Shown: positions 34,751 to 45,484 of the stretch, in pieces
How the letters are laid out: every line of letters starts with the position of its first letter
Numbering within the stretch: position 1 is the stretch's first letter
Assembly (NCBI GenBank): GCA_024760905.1
Contig: CM045735.1
Coordinates: forward strand, 26,871,249 to 26,935,248
DNA: 64,000 nt
Direction of reading: 5' to 3'
Source of the DNA: Plotosus lineatus
Taxonomy: Eukaryota > Chordata > Actinopteri > Siluriformes > Plotosidae
Program-made: the position numbers and the translations under genes
The notes under the pieces: model-generated
What the model was told of the DNA's origin: nothing
Seen by the model: only the letters and a program-made list of their open reading frames with translations
Databases searched by the model: none

Positions 34751-35011
34751 TCCTTGAGTTTTTTCATTAAGTATTTTACCTTTATCAGTCGGCACTGTAT
34801 TTAACAGAGTGATATGTTTGTTTATTTAAATATATTTAAAAATCACGTACATGGCAACAGCAAAATATATTTTCAGCGCAACTTTAGATTGGGGGGGGGG
34901 GGGGGGGTTTCAGGGCAGAGCCTGTTTGCTATCTACAGTTGGTCAACATATCATCTAGCATAGACTAATTGGAATATAATTATTTGTAAACATATATGTA
35001 TTTGCAATATA

Positions 35012-36539
35012 CTAGTCCTTCTCAAAAAAATTAGCATATTGTGATAAAGTTCATTATTTTCTATAATGTACTGATACACATTAGACTTTCATATATTTTA
35101 GATTCATTACACACAACTGAAGTAGTTCAAGCCTTTTATTGTTTTAATATTGATAATTTTGGCAAAAAAGTAAAGAAAAACCAAAAATCCCTATCTCAAA
35201 AAATTCGCATATTTCATCCGACCAATATAAAAAAGTGTTTTTCATACAAAAAAAGTCAACCTTCAAATAATTATGTTCAGTTATGCACTCAATACTTGGT
35301 CGGGAATCCTTATGCAGAAATGACTGCTTCAATGCGGTGTGGCATGGAGGCAATCAGGCCCAGGATGCTTCGATAGCGGCCTTAAGTCATCCACAATATT
35401 GGGTCTGGTGTCTCTCAACTTTCTCTTCACAATATCCCACAGATTCTCTATGGGGTTCAGGTCAGAAGAGTTGGCAGGCCAATTGAGCACAGTAATACCA
35501 TGGTCAGTAAACCATTTAGCAGTGGTTCTGGAACTGTGAGCAGGTGCCAGGTCGTGCTTAAGAATGAAATCTTCATCTCCATAAAGTTTTTCAGCAGATG
35601 GAAGCATGAAGTGCTCCAAAATCTCCTGATAGCTAGCTGCATTGATCCTGCCCTGATAAAACACAGTGGACCGACACCAGCAGCTGACATGGCACCCCAG
35701 GCCATCACTTACTGTGGATACTTGACACTGGACTTCAGGCATTTTGGCATTTCCTTCTCCCCAGTCTTCCTCCACACCCTGGCACCTTGATTTCCGAATG
35801 ACATGCAAAATTTGCTTTCATTCGAAAAAAGTACTTTGGATCACTGAGCAACAGTCCAGTGCTGCTTCTCTGTATCCCAGGTCAGGCGCTTCTGCCACTG
35901 TTTATGGTTCAAAAGTGGTTTGACTTGGGGAATGCGGCACCTGTAGCCCAGTCCACTGCTTCCACAGGTCCCCCAAGGTCTGGAATCGGCCCTTCTCCAC
36001 AATCTTCCTCAGGGTCCGGTCACCTCGTCTGGTTGTGCAGCGTTTTCTGCCACACTTTTTCCTTCCCACAGACGTCCCACTGAGGTGCCTTGATACAGCA
36101 CTCTGGGAACAGCCTATTCGCTCAGAGATTTCTTTCTGTGTCTTACCCTCTTGCTTGAGGGTGTTAATGATGGCCTTCTGGACAGCAGTCAGGTCAGCAG
36201 TCTGACCCATGATTGCGGTTTTGAATTTTGAACCAGGCTGGGAGTTTTTAAAAGCCTCAGGAATCTTGTGCAGGTGTTTAGAGTTCATTCGTTGATTCAG
36301 ATGATTAGATTAATAGCTCGTTTAGAGTACTTTTTCATGATATGCTAATTTTTTGAGATAGCAAATTTGGGTTTTCATGAGCTGTATGCCAAAATCATCA
36401 GTATTAAAACAATAAAAGACCTGAAATATTTCAGTTGGTGTGCAATGAATCTAAAATATATGAAAGTTTAATTTTTATCAGTATATTACAGAAAATAATG
36501 AACTTTATCACAATATGCTACATTTTTAAGAAGGACTAG
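35012..36539 (-). mobile_element. near-complete Tc1-like transposon
   Basis: Both ends are present: CTAGTCCTTCTCAAAAAAAT at 35012 and the inverted match ending AAGAAGGACTAG at 36539. Both are flanked by TA, with a long imperfect terminal repeat (TTAGCATATTGTGATAAAG.. and GAACTTTATCACAATATGCT) and internal half-sites (CTCAAAAAATT.GCATAT). At 1,528 bp it is close to the usual Tc1 length. The transposase inside is broken. Confidence 0.9.
35329..36288 (-). pseudogene. Tc1-like transposase, broken
   Basis: Begins at about 36213 (MGQTADLTAVQKAIINTLKQ) with a paired-like helix-turn-helix (KTQKEISERIGCSQSAVSRH) and a basic GRKKCGRKRCTTRRGDRT stretch. Compared with related elements, about 35 residues then appear deleted around WKQWTGLQ..PHSPSQ (about 35950-35990), and the frame shifts. 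The catalytic half continues at 35808-35390 with VWGAMSAAGVGPL-like sequence in a second frame, LKHDLAPAHSS (second Asp) and NSSDLNPIENLW (third Glu). The two parts lie in different frames with stops between, so no active enzyme is made. Remaining text near 35390-35330 is also shifted. Confidence 0.88.
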
Positions 36540-37261
36540 TAATATATACACAGAATTGAGAAATAGGTCAACCATGGCTCTATGTTTTGTGTTGTATAAA
36601 TGAAAGATGAAAAAATACACAAATTTTTCCTGTAAACCACTTTATAAATTTCTGAACCATTTTCAACTAACTGTCCGAGCCTGCAGGTTACTAATTAATG
36701 TTGGATATTACTCAGGTAAATAACAACGACAGTGTATTAATTTATATGACAACCATCACCAATGTATTGAGTATTTTCAAATTGAACACGAATTTGGCTG
36801 CAAATTAAAAAAATAAATAAATTAAATGAAAATAAAATTCTAATATGTATTAAACGGTTATTATCAACAATGTAAGTAAGTTTATCAAGCAATGATTTTA
36901 CCAATACAGATTACTTTTATTAAATTTCAATGGGCGTTCACGTAATCTAAACAAAAGAAATACTTAGTAATTCTCTCTGAGTACGCTTGTCTGTTGGCCA
37001 TAAGTGCAATAAATCCGCGAGATCCATAATTGATCAGGTCGTTGCAATACATACACAAGACCTTGCTGGCGATGTCAGATTTCTTTAGGAAACTCGTCAA
37101 AGGTTCCGATGAATCTGTTTGCCAATTTTCACCTCAAATTTCACAATCTTTTCTAGCCATTCCCACTTAAACTTATCATCCTTAACTGTTTCTGACACGC
37201 GGGATTCTTCTTCTTTCATTAAAGTTCGCACCATTTTAAACACAACACGCCAATTTTCATT
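36540..37261. other. unassigned FNBP1 intron sequence
   Basis: AT-rich. No repeat or coding frame recognised. Confidence 0.4.
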
Positions 37262-37420
37262 GAGCCGAGTCACTTTACATTAAGCTTAAAACAGCCAATC
37301 AACGAGTGGCTTACAATATGTGAGGCGCTCCACCGAAAATAGTAGGCACTTGAAGCAAGTTCACTTGCTTGTGCTTGAGACAAAGTGCGGCTTACCCGGA
37401 CTGCCGGGCTTTCAAGTGAG
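37262..37420 (-). repeat. unknown interspersed repeat, copy 2 (inverted)
   Basis: Inverted relative of 25085-25235 (GAGTCACTTTACATTAAGCT, AAAACAGCCAATCAACG, GTGAGGCGCTCCACCGAAA). Overlaps the left arm of the hairpin described next. Confidence 0.7.
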
Positions 37421-37497
37421 CAGTTGAATACTTGTTTAGTACTTAGCCTTCAGTCCGGATAAACCACACTTTGTCTCTAGCACAAGCAAGTGAACTT
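37357..37497. repeat. inverted repeat, 47-bp arms
   Basis: AAGTTCACTTGCTTGTGCTT.. to GGACTG (37357-37403) pairs with CAGTCCGG.. to AGCAAGTGAACTT (37451-37497), about 90% complementary, with a 47-base spacer. It could be the terminus of a small DNA element or simply a duplicated inverted block. Confidence 0.85.
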
Positions 37498-37756
37498 GTC
37501 AGAAGCGCCCCTATAATCCCCCCACCCCCCAATTTTCTCCTCAGATTTAGACGATTCACAGAAATGACCAATTTGAGATAAAAACCACTGAATTCTGCGG
37601 ATCCCCGGAAAATTGCCATGTATGAAATCAACCGTTTCCATGGAATTACTGCTGAAAAGCCCAGCTTGGTTTTAGCAGCTACCACATGTCCAAAACACAG
37701 CTAAATGCAAGTCAATGGTTTTACAGTCTCTAAATTACTGATGCAGCTACTGATAC

Positions 37757-37763
<7 letters not shown>

Positions 37764-37835
<72 letters not shown>
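37764..37835. repeat. (TG)36 microsatellite next to the FNBP1 5' splice site
   Basis: On the coding (minus) strand this is (AC)36, beginning at intron position +3 (exon|GT ACACAC..). Partner of the (TG)24 just upstream of the 3' splice site of the same intron. Confidence 0.97.
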
Positions 37836-37837
<2 letters not shown>

Positions 37838-37962
37838 CTTTCACGGTCCTGAGTACAGTTATTATTGGAAACAGTACTGTTTTGAGTTTCATACACAGCA
37901 CTTTGTCTCTTAGTAGATTCATTTCTAACTGGCATTCTGCCCTCCACTTCTGCTAGCCAGCA
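37838..37962 (-). CDS. fnbp1: FNBP1 exon: end of HR1 and linker
   Basis: Encodes [40 protein letters not shown] and E plus two bases of Ser. Family counterpart: [15 protein letters not shown] and Y..QN...NNC.QDRES. It begins in phase 0 after the acceptor ..TGTGTGTCTGCAG and ends GAA AG|GTACAC, so the donor is followed at once by (AC)36. 125 nt. The preceding intron is only 96 nt (38058-37963). This segment closes the HR1 coiled coil, which binds Cdc42-GTP, and starts the flexible linker to the SH3. Confidence 0.93.
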
Positions 37963-38058
37963 CTGCAGACACACAAAAACAGATCACCTATAATGTACCT
38001 ATGCAGTTTTTCTCTTACTTGGGTTGCACTTAAGGAGAGGACATAATCAACCATATAC

Positions 38059-38191
38059 CTCAAACTTCTGACGTTCAGCCTGTAGCTTATCAACATGTTG
38101 GCCAATCTCTGTAAGTCGTGGATCCACACTATTTGGATCCCCCATCTGGGGGTTCTTCACATACACATCCTTCATTTTAGTTAATGCATCC
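38059..38191 (-). CDS. fnbp1: FNBP1 exon: HR1 domain core
   Basis: Encodes (K)[38 protein letters not shown] and ERQKFE. The [14 protein letters not shown] motif is the HR1 signature of the FBP17/Toca/CIP4 family. The MGD triplet lies in the loop reported to matter for Cdc42 binding in Toca-1, and it is intact. It begins with one base that completes a Lys codon (AA|G) from the previous exon and ends at GAG|GTATAT. 133 nt, phase-consistent with both neighbours. Confidence 0.95.
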
Positions 38192-39141
38192 CTGATGGGA
38201 ATGCATACACACACAAAATCACATTTTTGCACTGACATTAATGTTTGTGCATATAGACTGATAATTAAAAGTATAATTCATGCACATACAGTGGGTATAT
38301 AAAAGAATCACCCTCATTCAACTTCAAAATATAAAACTTTTTTGCTTTCCAGCCTGAAATGACTGGTGGCTTGAACACATGTGTAGCTTATTTGTTTGTT
38401 TTGTTTTTTTTAAAGATGGTTTCACATGTTCCTTAAGCACCCTGTGATACATACTAGAATTCATGGCGGATTCTATGTGAGCTGGCCAAGTCCTGCTGCA
38501 GCACAGCATCCCCAAACCATGACACTTCTTCCTCCATGTTTTATAGTTAGTATGAGATTCTTTGTTCCTGACAGGAGCGTCATGCGCTTTCAAATCGACA
38601 GTAGCGAGAGCCTGCTGTAGCTCCCATGATGATATTTTAGGATTTTAATGGCTTAGCATTTTGTGGTCTGCTCTGGTGGTGAATTTGCTTGGACAGTCAA
38701 ACCTGGGCATGGTGGCAATTGCTTTGAATGTCCTTCACTTGTAAACAATTTTCTGGATCGTGGAATGGATGATGTGAAATTCGCTATATATCTTTAGATA
38801 TCTTTTTAAATCCCAGACTCATAAGCCATCGCAGTCTACTTTGAGTTCCCCAGGCTGCTCATTGGTTCTGACCATGGTGCTCAGTCTCACTTCAACAGAC
38901 ACCAAACACACCAAACTAAATTGCCAGCGGGATAAATAGGGAAAGCCTTCTTCAAAATATTGGGTAACGATGCTCTGATCATGTGTACCTGATCTGATAG
39001 ACCTGTGTCTGATTATAGTCATATTAAGTGTGGAAATATGTGGGGGTGTCATGATTTTCCTCCATTGAAATATGCAATGTTGTTCATAGCTTTGGCTCAA
39101 TGAGTAAGAATATGCTAAATTATGCTGTTTAATCACACTTA

Positions 39142-39242
39142 AGGGCAGTGGTGGTCTGGTGGTAAGGTGCTGGATTACCAATCCCAAGGTTGGGGCTTCG
39201 AGCCCCGCTGTCACTGCTGTTCCCTAGTGCAACTAACTGGGC
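39142..39242 (+). mobile_element. SINE family A head fragment
   Basis: GCAGTGGTGGTCTGGTGGTA and GGGGCTTCGAGCCCCGCTGT form the tRNA-like head. The copy stops after CTAACTGGGC, where the next SINE begins. Confidence 0.75.
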
Positions 39243-39252
39243 TTTTTTTTTA

Positions 39253-39630
39253 AAGGACAGCCAATTTGGTGGCGTAATGGTTAGCACATCAGCCTCACAG
39301 CAAGAAAGTCCTGGGTTTGATACCCAGCTTGGGTGTTTCTGTGTGGAGTTTGCAAGTTCTCCCTATGCTTTTGGTGAGTTACCTCCGAGTTCTCCGGTTT
39401 CCTCCCACAGTCCAAAAATATGCACAATAGGTTAACTGGCAGTTCCAAATTTTCCCTAGGTGTGAGTGTGAGTATGAATGGTTGGGTGAGTGTCAACTCT
39501 GTGATGGCCTGTTGAACTGTCCAGGATGTACCTCACCCTCGGTGGGAGTCGGCTGAGATGAGCGTGAGCCTCCCTGTGGCCTTAATTAGGATGAAGTGGT
39601 TCAGAAAATGAATGAATACTCATAATTAAA
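39253..39630 (+). mobile_element. tRNA-derived SINE with L2-type tail (V-SINE-like layout)
   Basis: Best copy of this type here: GGTGGCGTAATGGTTAGCAC (A box), CCTGGGTTTGATACCCAGCT (B box), CTGTGTGGAGTTTGCAAGTT, TCCGGTTTCCTCCCACAGTC, then AACTGTCCAGGATGTACCTC and ATTAGGATGAAGTGGTTCAG ending in (GAAT)n. Confidence 0.75.
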
Positions 39631-40089
39631 TCACGTTCTTTTCCAGAGGTAAATACAAATAAGGGTGAAAATTGTTATGTACCCCCCTATTTTCACCCTG
39701 ATTTAGTCACATCCAATTCCCACCTACTAAATGTCAGAGGTTTAAATAAAGCAAGCCTTCTTCAAAATACTGGGTAACAATGCTCTGACCATGTGCACCT
39801 GATCTGATACACTGTGTCTGATTATAGCCATCTGAAGTGGGAAGACATGTGAGGGAATCCTAATTTTTCCTTCATTGAAATGTGCATTGTTATTCATAAC
39901 TTTTGTTTGATGAGTAAAAGTATGTTAATTTATGTTGTTTAATCACAATTAAATAACTTTCTTTTCCAGAACTACATTATAATAAGTACATTATAATAAT
40001 ATATAATAAATATATATAATATTTATATATAAATATATTCCATAAGTACATTATAATAATATATAATAAATATATATAATATTGATATA

Positions 40090-40495
40090 TAAATAATTGT
40101 TATGTGGAAACACCCCCCCCCCCCCCCCACACACACACACACATTTTTTCCCTAATTTAGTCACATCCAATTCCCACCAATCAGGTACTGCCTTCCCTAT
40201 CACAGGACCACCACCGACCAGGGAGGGGCGAAAGCCTGCACACGCCCCCTTCGTGATATCCAAGGCCAGCCACCCACTTCTTTTCGAACTGCAACTTGTC
40301 GGACGGTCTAACACACTCGGCGGGAAAGCGTATACAAATGAGCTCACAGACGCCCATAATTGACAGCTGTGAGTGACAGGGATGTGAGCGTATGCTGTCC
40401 CTCCCTCCGGTGAGCTCCACCAATTAGTTCCCATGGACTTACAGCTATGGAAGGCTGTGGCATTAGACCGGATTCAAATTCGCGATCTTTAGGTT
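40090..40495 (-). mobile_element. SINE family B copy, inverted
   Basis: Inverted relative of 20264-20645: ACATCCAATTCCCACCAATC, GACCACCACCGACCAGGGAG, GCCAGCCACCCACTTC, GGTCTAACACACTCGGCGGG, GAGCTCACAGACGCCCATAA, and at the right end CGGATTCAAATTCGCGATCT (inverted B box). Poly-C/(AC)n at 40112-40142 lies at its left end. Confidence 0.75.
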
Positions 40496-40989
40496 AGTAG
40501 ACATGTAGTGAACATTTCTTTAAAAAGAGTTGACTATTGAATGGGGTGTCCTAATTTTTTTCACATGACCCTATAAGCACTAGACTGCTCTATAAATAGC
40601 TGTTTCATGCTAAACCAATCAGACTGATGAAGGTTGATCACAAGATGTAATGGAGTGGGGGGAATAATTACACGTGATTTGGTTTACAAGTATTGTTTAG
40701 GGGGAGTGATTCTTTGACCATCTCAGTGATTCAGCCCCCCAGATTATTTTTTTCATTTCTGGCTGCAAAACTACAAAATATGAATAGTTTGTAAAGGCTT
40801 GGGGTGTGTGATTCTTTTTTATACTCAGGGTATATGCTGGTTTTTTTATCTACTGTGTCGCCATCGCAGTCTATTTTCTGAGCCATCAAAAAGACTTTTA
40901 ATACATTTAGATTTTTATGGACCTTGACAATGTATTACTTATTGCAGCTTTTCTGAAATAATATTAATACTGCAACATTATTAGAATTA

Positions 40990-41012
40990 CCTCACACACA
41001 CACACACACACA

Positions 41013-41056
<44 letters not shown>

Positions 41057-41066
41057 AACACACACA
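40990..41066. repeat. (CA)n microsatellite
   Basis: Near-pure CA run in an FNBP1 intron, about 220 nt downstream of the 5' splice site of the exon at 41289-41398 (reads TG on the coding strand). Confidence 0.95.
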
Positions 41067-41288
41067 CTTGACCAACCTAAAAAATTCAGTTTAAACTCAC
41101 CAGATCGTAAGCATTCAAAACTTAAATTATTTCAAGCTTATTGTTACTGTTACTTGAATAAACGTATCAACAAAGGCTTGTCTACAATATTGCATTAGTG
41201 ACATTAAGACTAATATTTAAGTAATTCATATATATTTTTAAGTATACTAGTATATATATTATGTAAATGTTTGTCTGTGTGTTTGTAC

Positions 41289-41398
41289 TTCTGGTCCAGC
41301 TCTTTTTGTATGTCTTTATTAATGTCCTCGATCTTTGCTTGTAACTTCTTCCTCCTCTGTTCCGGGGGCAAATGACTGAAGTCTTCTGGATTTGCACC
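41289..41398 (-). CDS. fnbp1: FNBP1 exon: start of HR1 domain
   Basis: Encodes [36 protein letters not shown] and two bases of Lys. The [16 protein letters not shown] block opens the HR1 region of FNBP1 proteins. The remainder is the first HR1 helix, rich in charged heptads. The acceptor CTGTCTCTTGCTTTCAG| has a good pyrimidine tract. The donor is CAGAA|GTACAAAC. 110 nt, phase 0 in and phase 2 out. Joining to 38191 gives DQ-K-DALTKMK, as in the family. Confidence 0.94.
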
Positions 41399-41401
41399 CT
41401 G

Positions 41402-42959
41402 AAAGCAAGAGACAGGAAAAGGGATGGAGAAAAGACAATATTTCAATTGAATGTAATATATTTATAAATAACGACCTGTCTAAACTTATCCTCCTACATT
41501 AAAGGAGCAAAAAGTGTCAGGGATTGAGGTAAACAGTAGCTTCGAATAATCTGAATAAATATTTGTACTGCAGATAGTTGGTGCTTTTCTCCTTATTATA
41601 AAAATGAAATGGTGGATTTGGGATTTTTAGTATAGATAAATTGTTTTTTTTTTAAATCTGTGCAAGCAAAATTGAGGCATCTCATGAAATGTGACTTATG
41701 AAGTTTTTGTTCTCAGTGCCTCAATTTAACTAACTCAGATGTATTACTAATATTTCTGCTTAGAATCAAATCCCTGTTTTTAGTTAGTTGCCATTTTAGT
41801 CAAAAATGAATTTACTTGAGGCGATGTGTGGTATGTAGTGCAAAAGTATATGTGATGCTCAGAATCCAACATTTTACAACTGGCTTTCCCCAAAATTGTC
41901 CTTATATTACTGTTTACCTATATCAATCCTTGACATGTTTTTTTTATTTCAATTTAAATCCTGTAATATTTAAAAACCCTTAGTTTTATAGCAGAGCTTT
42001 GCACAGCACTTTACTTAAGAGAAATTGGTATTGCCAAAATCTTGTTTTTGTGTTGCGAACACTGTCTCAGTACGTATGTCTGTATCCATACACGTGGGAG
42101 AACTGTGGTGATATTTTGCATATCAGTATATAGCCGTCATAATGGGAATGAATGTCTGATTAATGGTAAATTTTCTACTCTGTGTTCTCCAAACTGTTAC
42201 TCACTTCAAACCATAAAATAAAATACACTTTTTAAATAGAAGACACTTTTTTAAACAATGTAAACAGTCAACTATGTGCCATATGCAGTAGGTATATTCA
42301 TTTTTTTAGATGGTAAAATCTACTACAACTGCAGCAAAAAAACGCATTGCTCAATCATATTGAGGAATCACATGAGGTTTCTGGTGTGTATAATGTGCTT
42401 ATGGTAGAAAGTCTTTCTAGTGGAATGGCATTTTACTACACTGTAATGAAATTATGTTTCCATTAAATAAATCTCATGTCAATAGCATATTACTTTCGGA
42501 CAATATCAACACTTGGAGAAAGAACGGCCATAACAACTTCAATGGAATCGTGCTTTTAGGCAGTATGTAAATCTTTATATTATGAGACTTGCTGTGCATT
42601 ATTCCAGCCAGACAGTTATTTTTGTTTTGCTTATTACAGTTATAGTTAAAGTCAACAGTTACCAATAAATATCAATTCAAACTCAGTGCAAATGTCATTT
42701 AGAAAATATCAGTTAATTGTATTGTGTATGTGTCTGCCAAGTTTATCCGGAAATAAAATAGATAATCATGAAAAGAAGGGAGAACATTTGGACATCTTTC
42801 ACATTTCAGCAACATGTAAAATATAAACTGAGAGTTTTAAGCTAAATACAATTTCTTTATTTCAGCATGCAGAATTCCAGTAAATCAACCGCTAAAATAT
42901 CATACATGCAATACTAACAAAATAAATTTCACCCTCCCAAAATGATCACCACACACTCA
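41402..42959. other. FNBP1 intron, unassigned
   Basis: No exon, repeat or RNA gene recognised in this AT-rich stretch. Confidence 0.45.
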
Positions 42960-43360
42960 TTTGTTGAACAGCTTATTTCTACTACTTGGGTTGCGGGGAG
43001 GCTGAGCCTATCTCAACCTCAACTGGGTGAAGGCAAGGTATACCCTAAACAGCTTGCCAGAAAATCGCAGGCCAACACATAAAACTGTCCCAGGCTCAGG
43101 TGTTTCTTTGTGGAGTTTACATGTTCACACCGTGCTTGCGTGGGTTTCCTCTAGATACTCTGGTTTCTTTCTACAGTTCAGTCATGCATATTAGGCTGAC
43201 TGGCTGGTCCAAATTAACCCTATATGTGAGTGTAAATGGTTCTATGTGCTGACCTGCAATAGTCTAACAAGCTGTTCAGGAATATTCCTCACCTCATCCA
43301 GTGCAGGCTGAGGTATGATTAAATGATTTAGCAGCTGAATAAGTGGGTAAGTGAAGAAGA
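42960..43360 (+). mobile_element. decayed SINE pair
   Basis: An inverted L2-like tail piece (TTGGGTTGCGGGGAGGCTGA ..) is followed by a plus-strand V-SINE-like centre (GTTTCTTTGTGGAGTTTACA, CTCTGGTTTCTTTCTACAGT) and tail (AACAAGCTGTTCAGGAATAT). Strongly diverged. Confidence 0.5.
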
Positions 43361-43537
43361 TCTCTGGTGGTGTTAATTTAATCGAACTATCTGTTTTGTC
43401 TAAGATTTAAAAATTAATTATCTAATTTAAAACCACTGACCACCATAATGACAACAAATGTAAATAGTGAATGAGTAGTAGTATTATTAAGAATATTCCT
43501 TTGATTACCATGGTGAGACCTAAACTGCACTCTAGTG

Positions 43538-43539
<2 letters not shown>

Positions 43540-43588
<49 letters not shown>
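43540..43588. repeat. (TA)n microsatellite
   Basis: About 24 TA units. Confidence 0.95.
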
Positions 43589-43591
<3 letters not shown>

Positions 43592-43784
43592 GACTGAAGT
43601 AGAGCTGTATTTAGGGCTCGGATCCAGTGGGACGCAACAAAACAGTCCGGGGAACCCATGTCGTAAGATATGAAGCATGTAGGGTGAAACAATGGGAAAC
43701 ATTTATTATAAATGCTAACTGGATGTTGCATGGATACAGTGCTGAGCAATGCATTTAGTGCTTGCATCATTTTTTCATTCTGGA

Positions 43785-44045
43785 CCAGCATGGTGGCAAG
43801 AAGGTTTTGGGTTTGAATCCCAGACTCAAGGAGGGTATTTTTATATGGAAAATGCATGTCCAGCTACTTTAGTTTCCTCCCATAGTGCATAGACATGACA
43901 TTAGGCTAAATGGTTGTTCTAAATTGCCCCTAGGAGTATGAAAGGTTCTGTGCATGTTGGCTCTGTGACTGGTGAGCTTTTCAGAGTGTGATAGGCTCCA
44001 GCCTCCCTTTTACCCTAGTAGGCTAAGCAGTTTGGAAAAGGAATT
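43785..44045 (+). mobile_element. V-SINE-like copy, diverged
   Basis: TTTGGGTTTGAATCCCAGAC (B box), TTAGTTTCCTCCCATAGTGC, ATTAGGCTAAATGGTTGTTC, and a tail GAGCTTTTCAGAGTGTGATA .. TAGGCTAAGCAGTTTGG. Confidence 0.6.
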
Positions 44046-44717
44046 AACCATAATAACCATGGACAACTAAAAATGAAAAAAATCAACAATAAAATAAAAA
44101 ATATATAATCATTCCTTTTCCAAACTGCTTCGCCTAAATCCACATAAGTCCAGTTCAGTTCAATTTTAAATATTGTAAACAGACAAAACAATAAATTAAG
44201 GTTGAATAAAGGTGAACAAACAAACAGTCCTGTACACACCTCCGCACTAAAGTTCATGGAAGGAATTAGAATCAAGCAACTATTCAAAGGTTATTGAACC
44301 ATTAGGAAAATGAAAAGGATTAATATTACTTGTGCTTAACAATTCACCAGACAAGAAAAGAAACAAGAGGAATAATGTTGAGTTTCGGATCACCTCAGTG
44401 CGATTCCACATGTGGCCATTGAGTGAGATCTGAACAGAGGGATGGCCATGACAGACATAAGACACAAAACAAAAACAAAAAAGCAAATACCACAATTGTG
44501 TACTTATTAAAAATTAAAAGATCAAATACATCAACTGATTAAAACACACCACACATCAAAAATAAATAAATAAATAAATAAAATAAAAATAAATAAAACA
44601 AAGCAAAATGCATAAATATTAAAAAAAGGGAGTCATTAGTGAAACAGTCTTGCAGGTTATGATGTTGAACATGCCACTGTCATGCTAATAAAGTCATGTG
44701 ATTGCGACCATGCTTAC

Positions 44718-44735
44718 CAGCTTTAGAGATAGCTT
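44718..44735 (-). CDS. fnbp1: probable FNBP1 18-nt microexon
   Basis: AAGCTATCTCTAAAGCTG encodes KLSLKL. Spliced to the exon at 41398 it gives LSLKL-GANPEDF, which parallels the LSLKLGATPEDF junction I recall for FNBP1. The donor CTG|GTAAGC is strong. The upstream frame has a TGA, and the only AG after it is CATGAG|, so the exon must start at 44735. That acceptor follows a long pyrimidine-rich stretch (TTTTTCTCTCTTTCTCTCTC..). Phase 0 at both ends. Very short, so based on context and frame rather than length. Confidence 0.6.
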
Positions 44736-45484
44736 CTCATGGAGAAGAGAGGATCAGGAAAGGAGCAGCGAGAGAGAAAGAGAGAAAAACAACATCAGGG
44801 GAGCCACACCTTATCACTACGTGCACACGGACAGGCACAGAGCTCTGCAAACTGATGAAGGTCACTACTCAAGAAGTACTCAAAAAGATATGATATTGGT
44901 GTTTGATAGACAGATTTCAAAATAGTCTAGATTGCTCAGCAGACATGTTTTTAAAGGTTCAGAAAAACTGTTTCTGTAATTATTAGAAAATACTTATTAT
45001 AATATTTATTTATTATTTATTGTTTTATTTAAACAGTAATTAATTTCAGTATTTCTTTAAAGTATGCACACTTCAGAAAAGGTATCAAATGGTACTCTGG
45101 ACATGACACTGATACCTTCTGGAGACGGAAACTTAACATGCTTATGATTTAGTTTTTTGGTGGTGCTTTGCAAAGGTTCCACACTCGTCTAAATTCGCAC
45201 TTAAAACCCTTTAATCTTTTTTTAAAAAACCTGAAAGTGCGCCTTATAATCCGGTGCACCTCGTGTATGGGTGAGGCCGTGCACATCCATCTCACTGATA
45301 CCGTTAAAACTCAAGTGAAGCAAACTGATTCAAAGCTTACCATCATTATTGGTGGATTAACCAAAGAGCTCTAATCGCTAAATATTGGTGTCAACAGATC
45401 GTAAATTAGAGGGATTAGGGATTCATGTCCAAATACCAGCATTATGGCTATCCTAGTCAGGTGACTCGCTGAGGAATATGTGAG

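Larger units (their letters stand above)
38289..40830. mobile_element. Tc1-like/unknown repeat complex with an internal duplication
   Basis: It starts CAGTGGGTATATAAAAGAAT (compare 21926) and ends near ATTCTTTTTTATACTCAGGG, an imperfect inverted end. In between, a 0.2-kb block (GCCTTCTTCAAAATATTGGG .. TGCTGTTTAATCACA) is found twice, at 38946-39135 and 39758-39950. SINEs (39142-39630, 40090-40495) and a 66-bp tandem duplication of AT-rich sequence (about 39974-40096) have broken it up. No transposase frame remains, so the superfamily is an inference from the ends. Confidence 0.5.

Noticed and set aside
44390..44440. Short minus-strand stretch between CTCTGTTCAG and GAG|GTGATC
   Set aside because: The signals look good but the encoded ISLNGHMWNRTE has no FNBP1 counterpart, and inserting it is not needed to keep frame.
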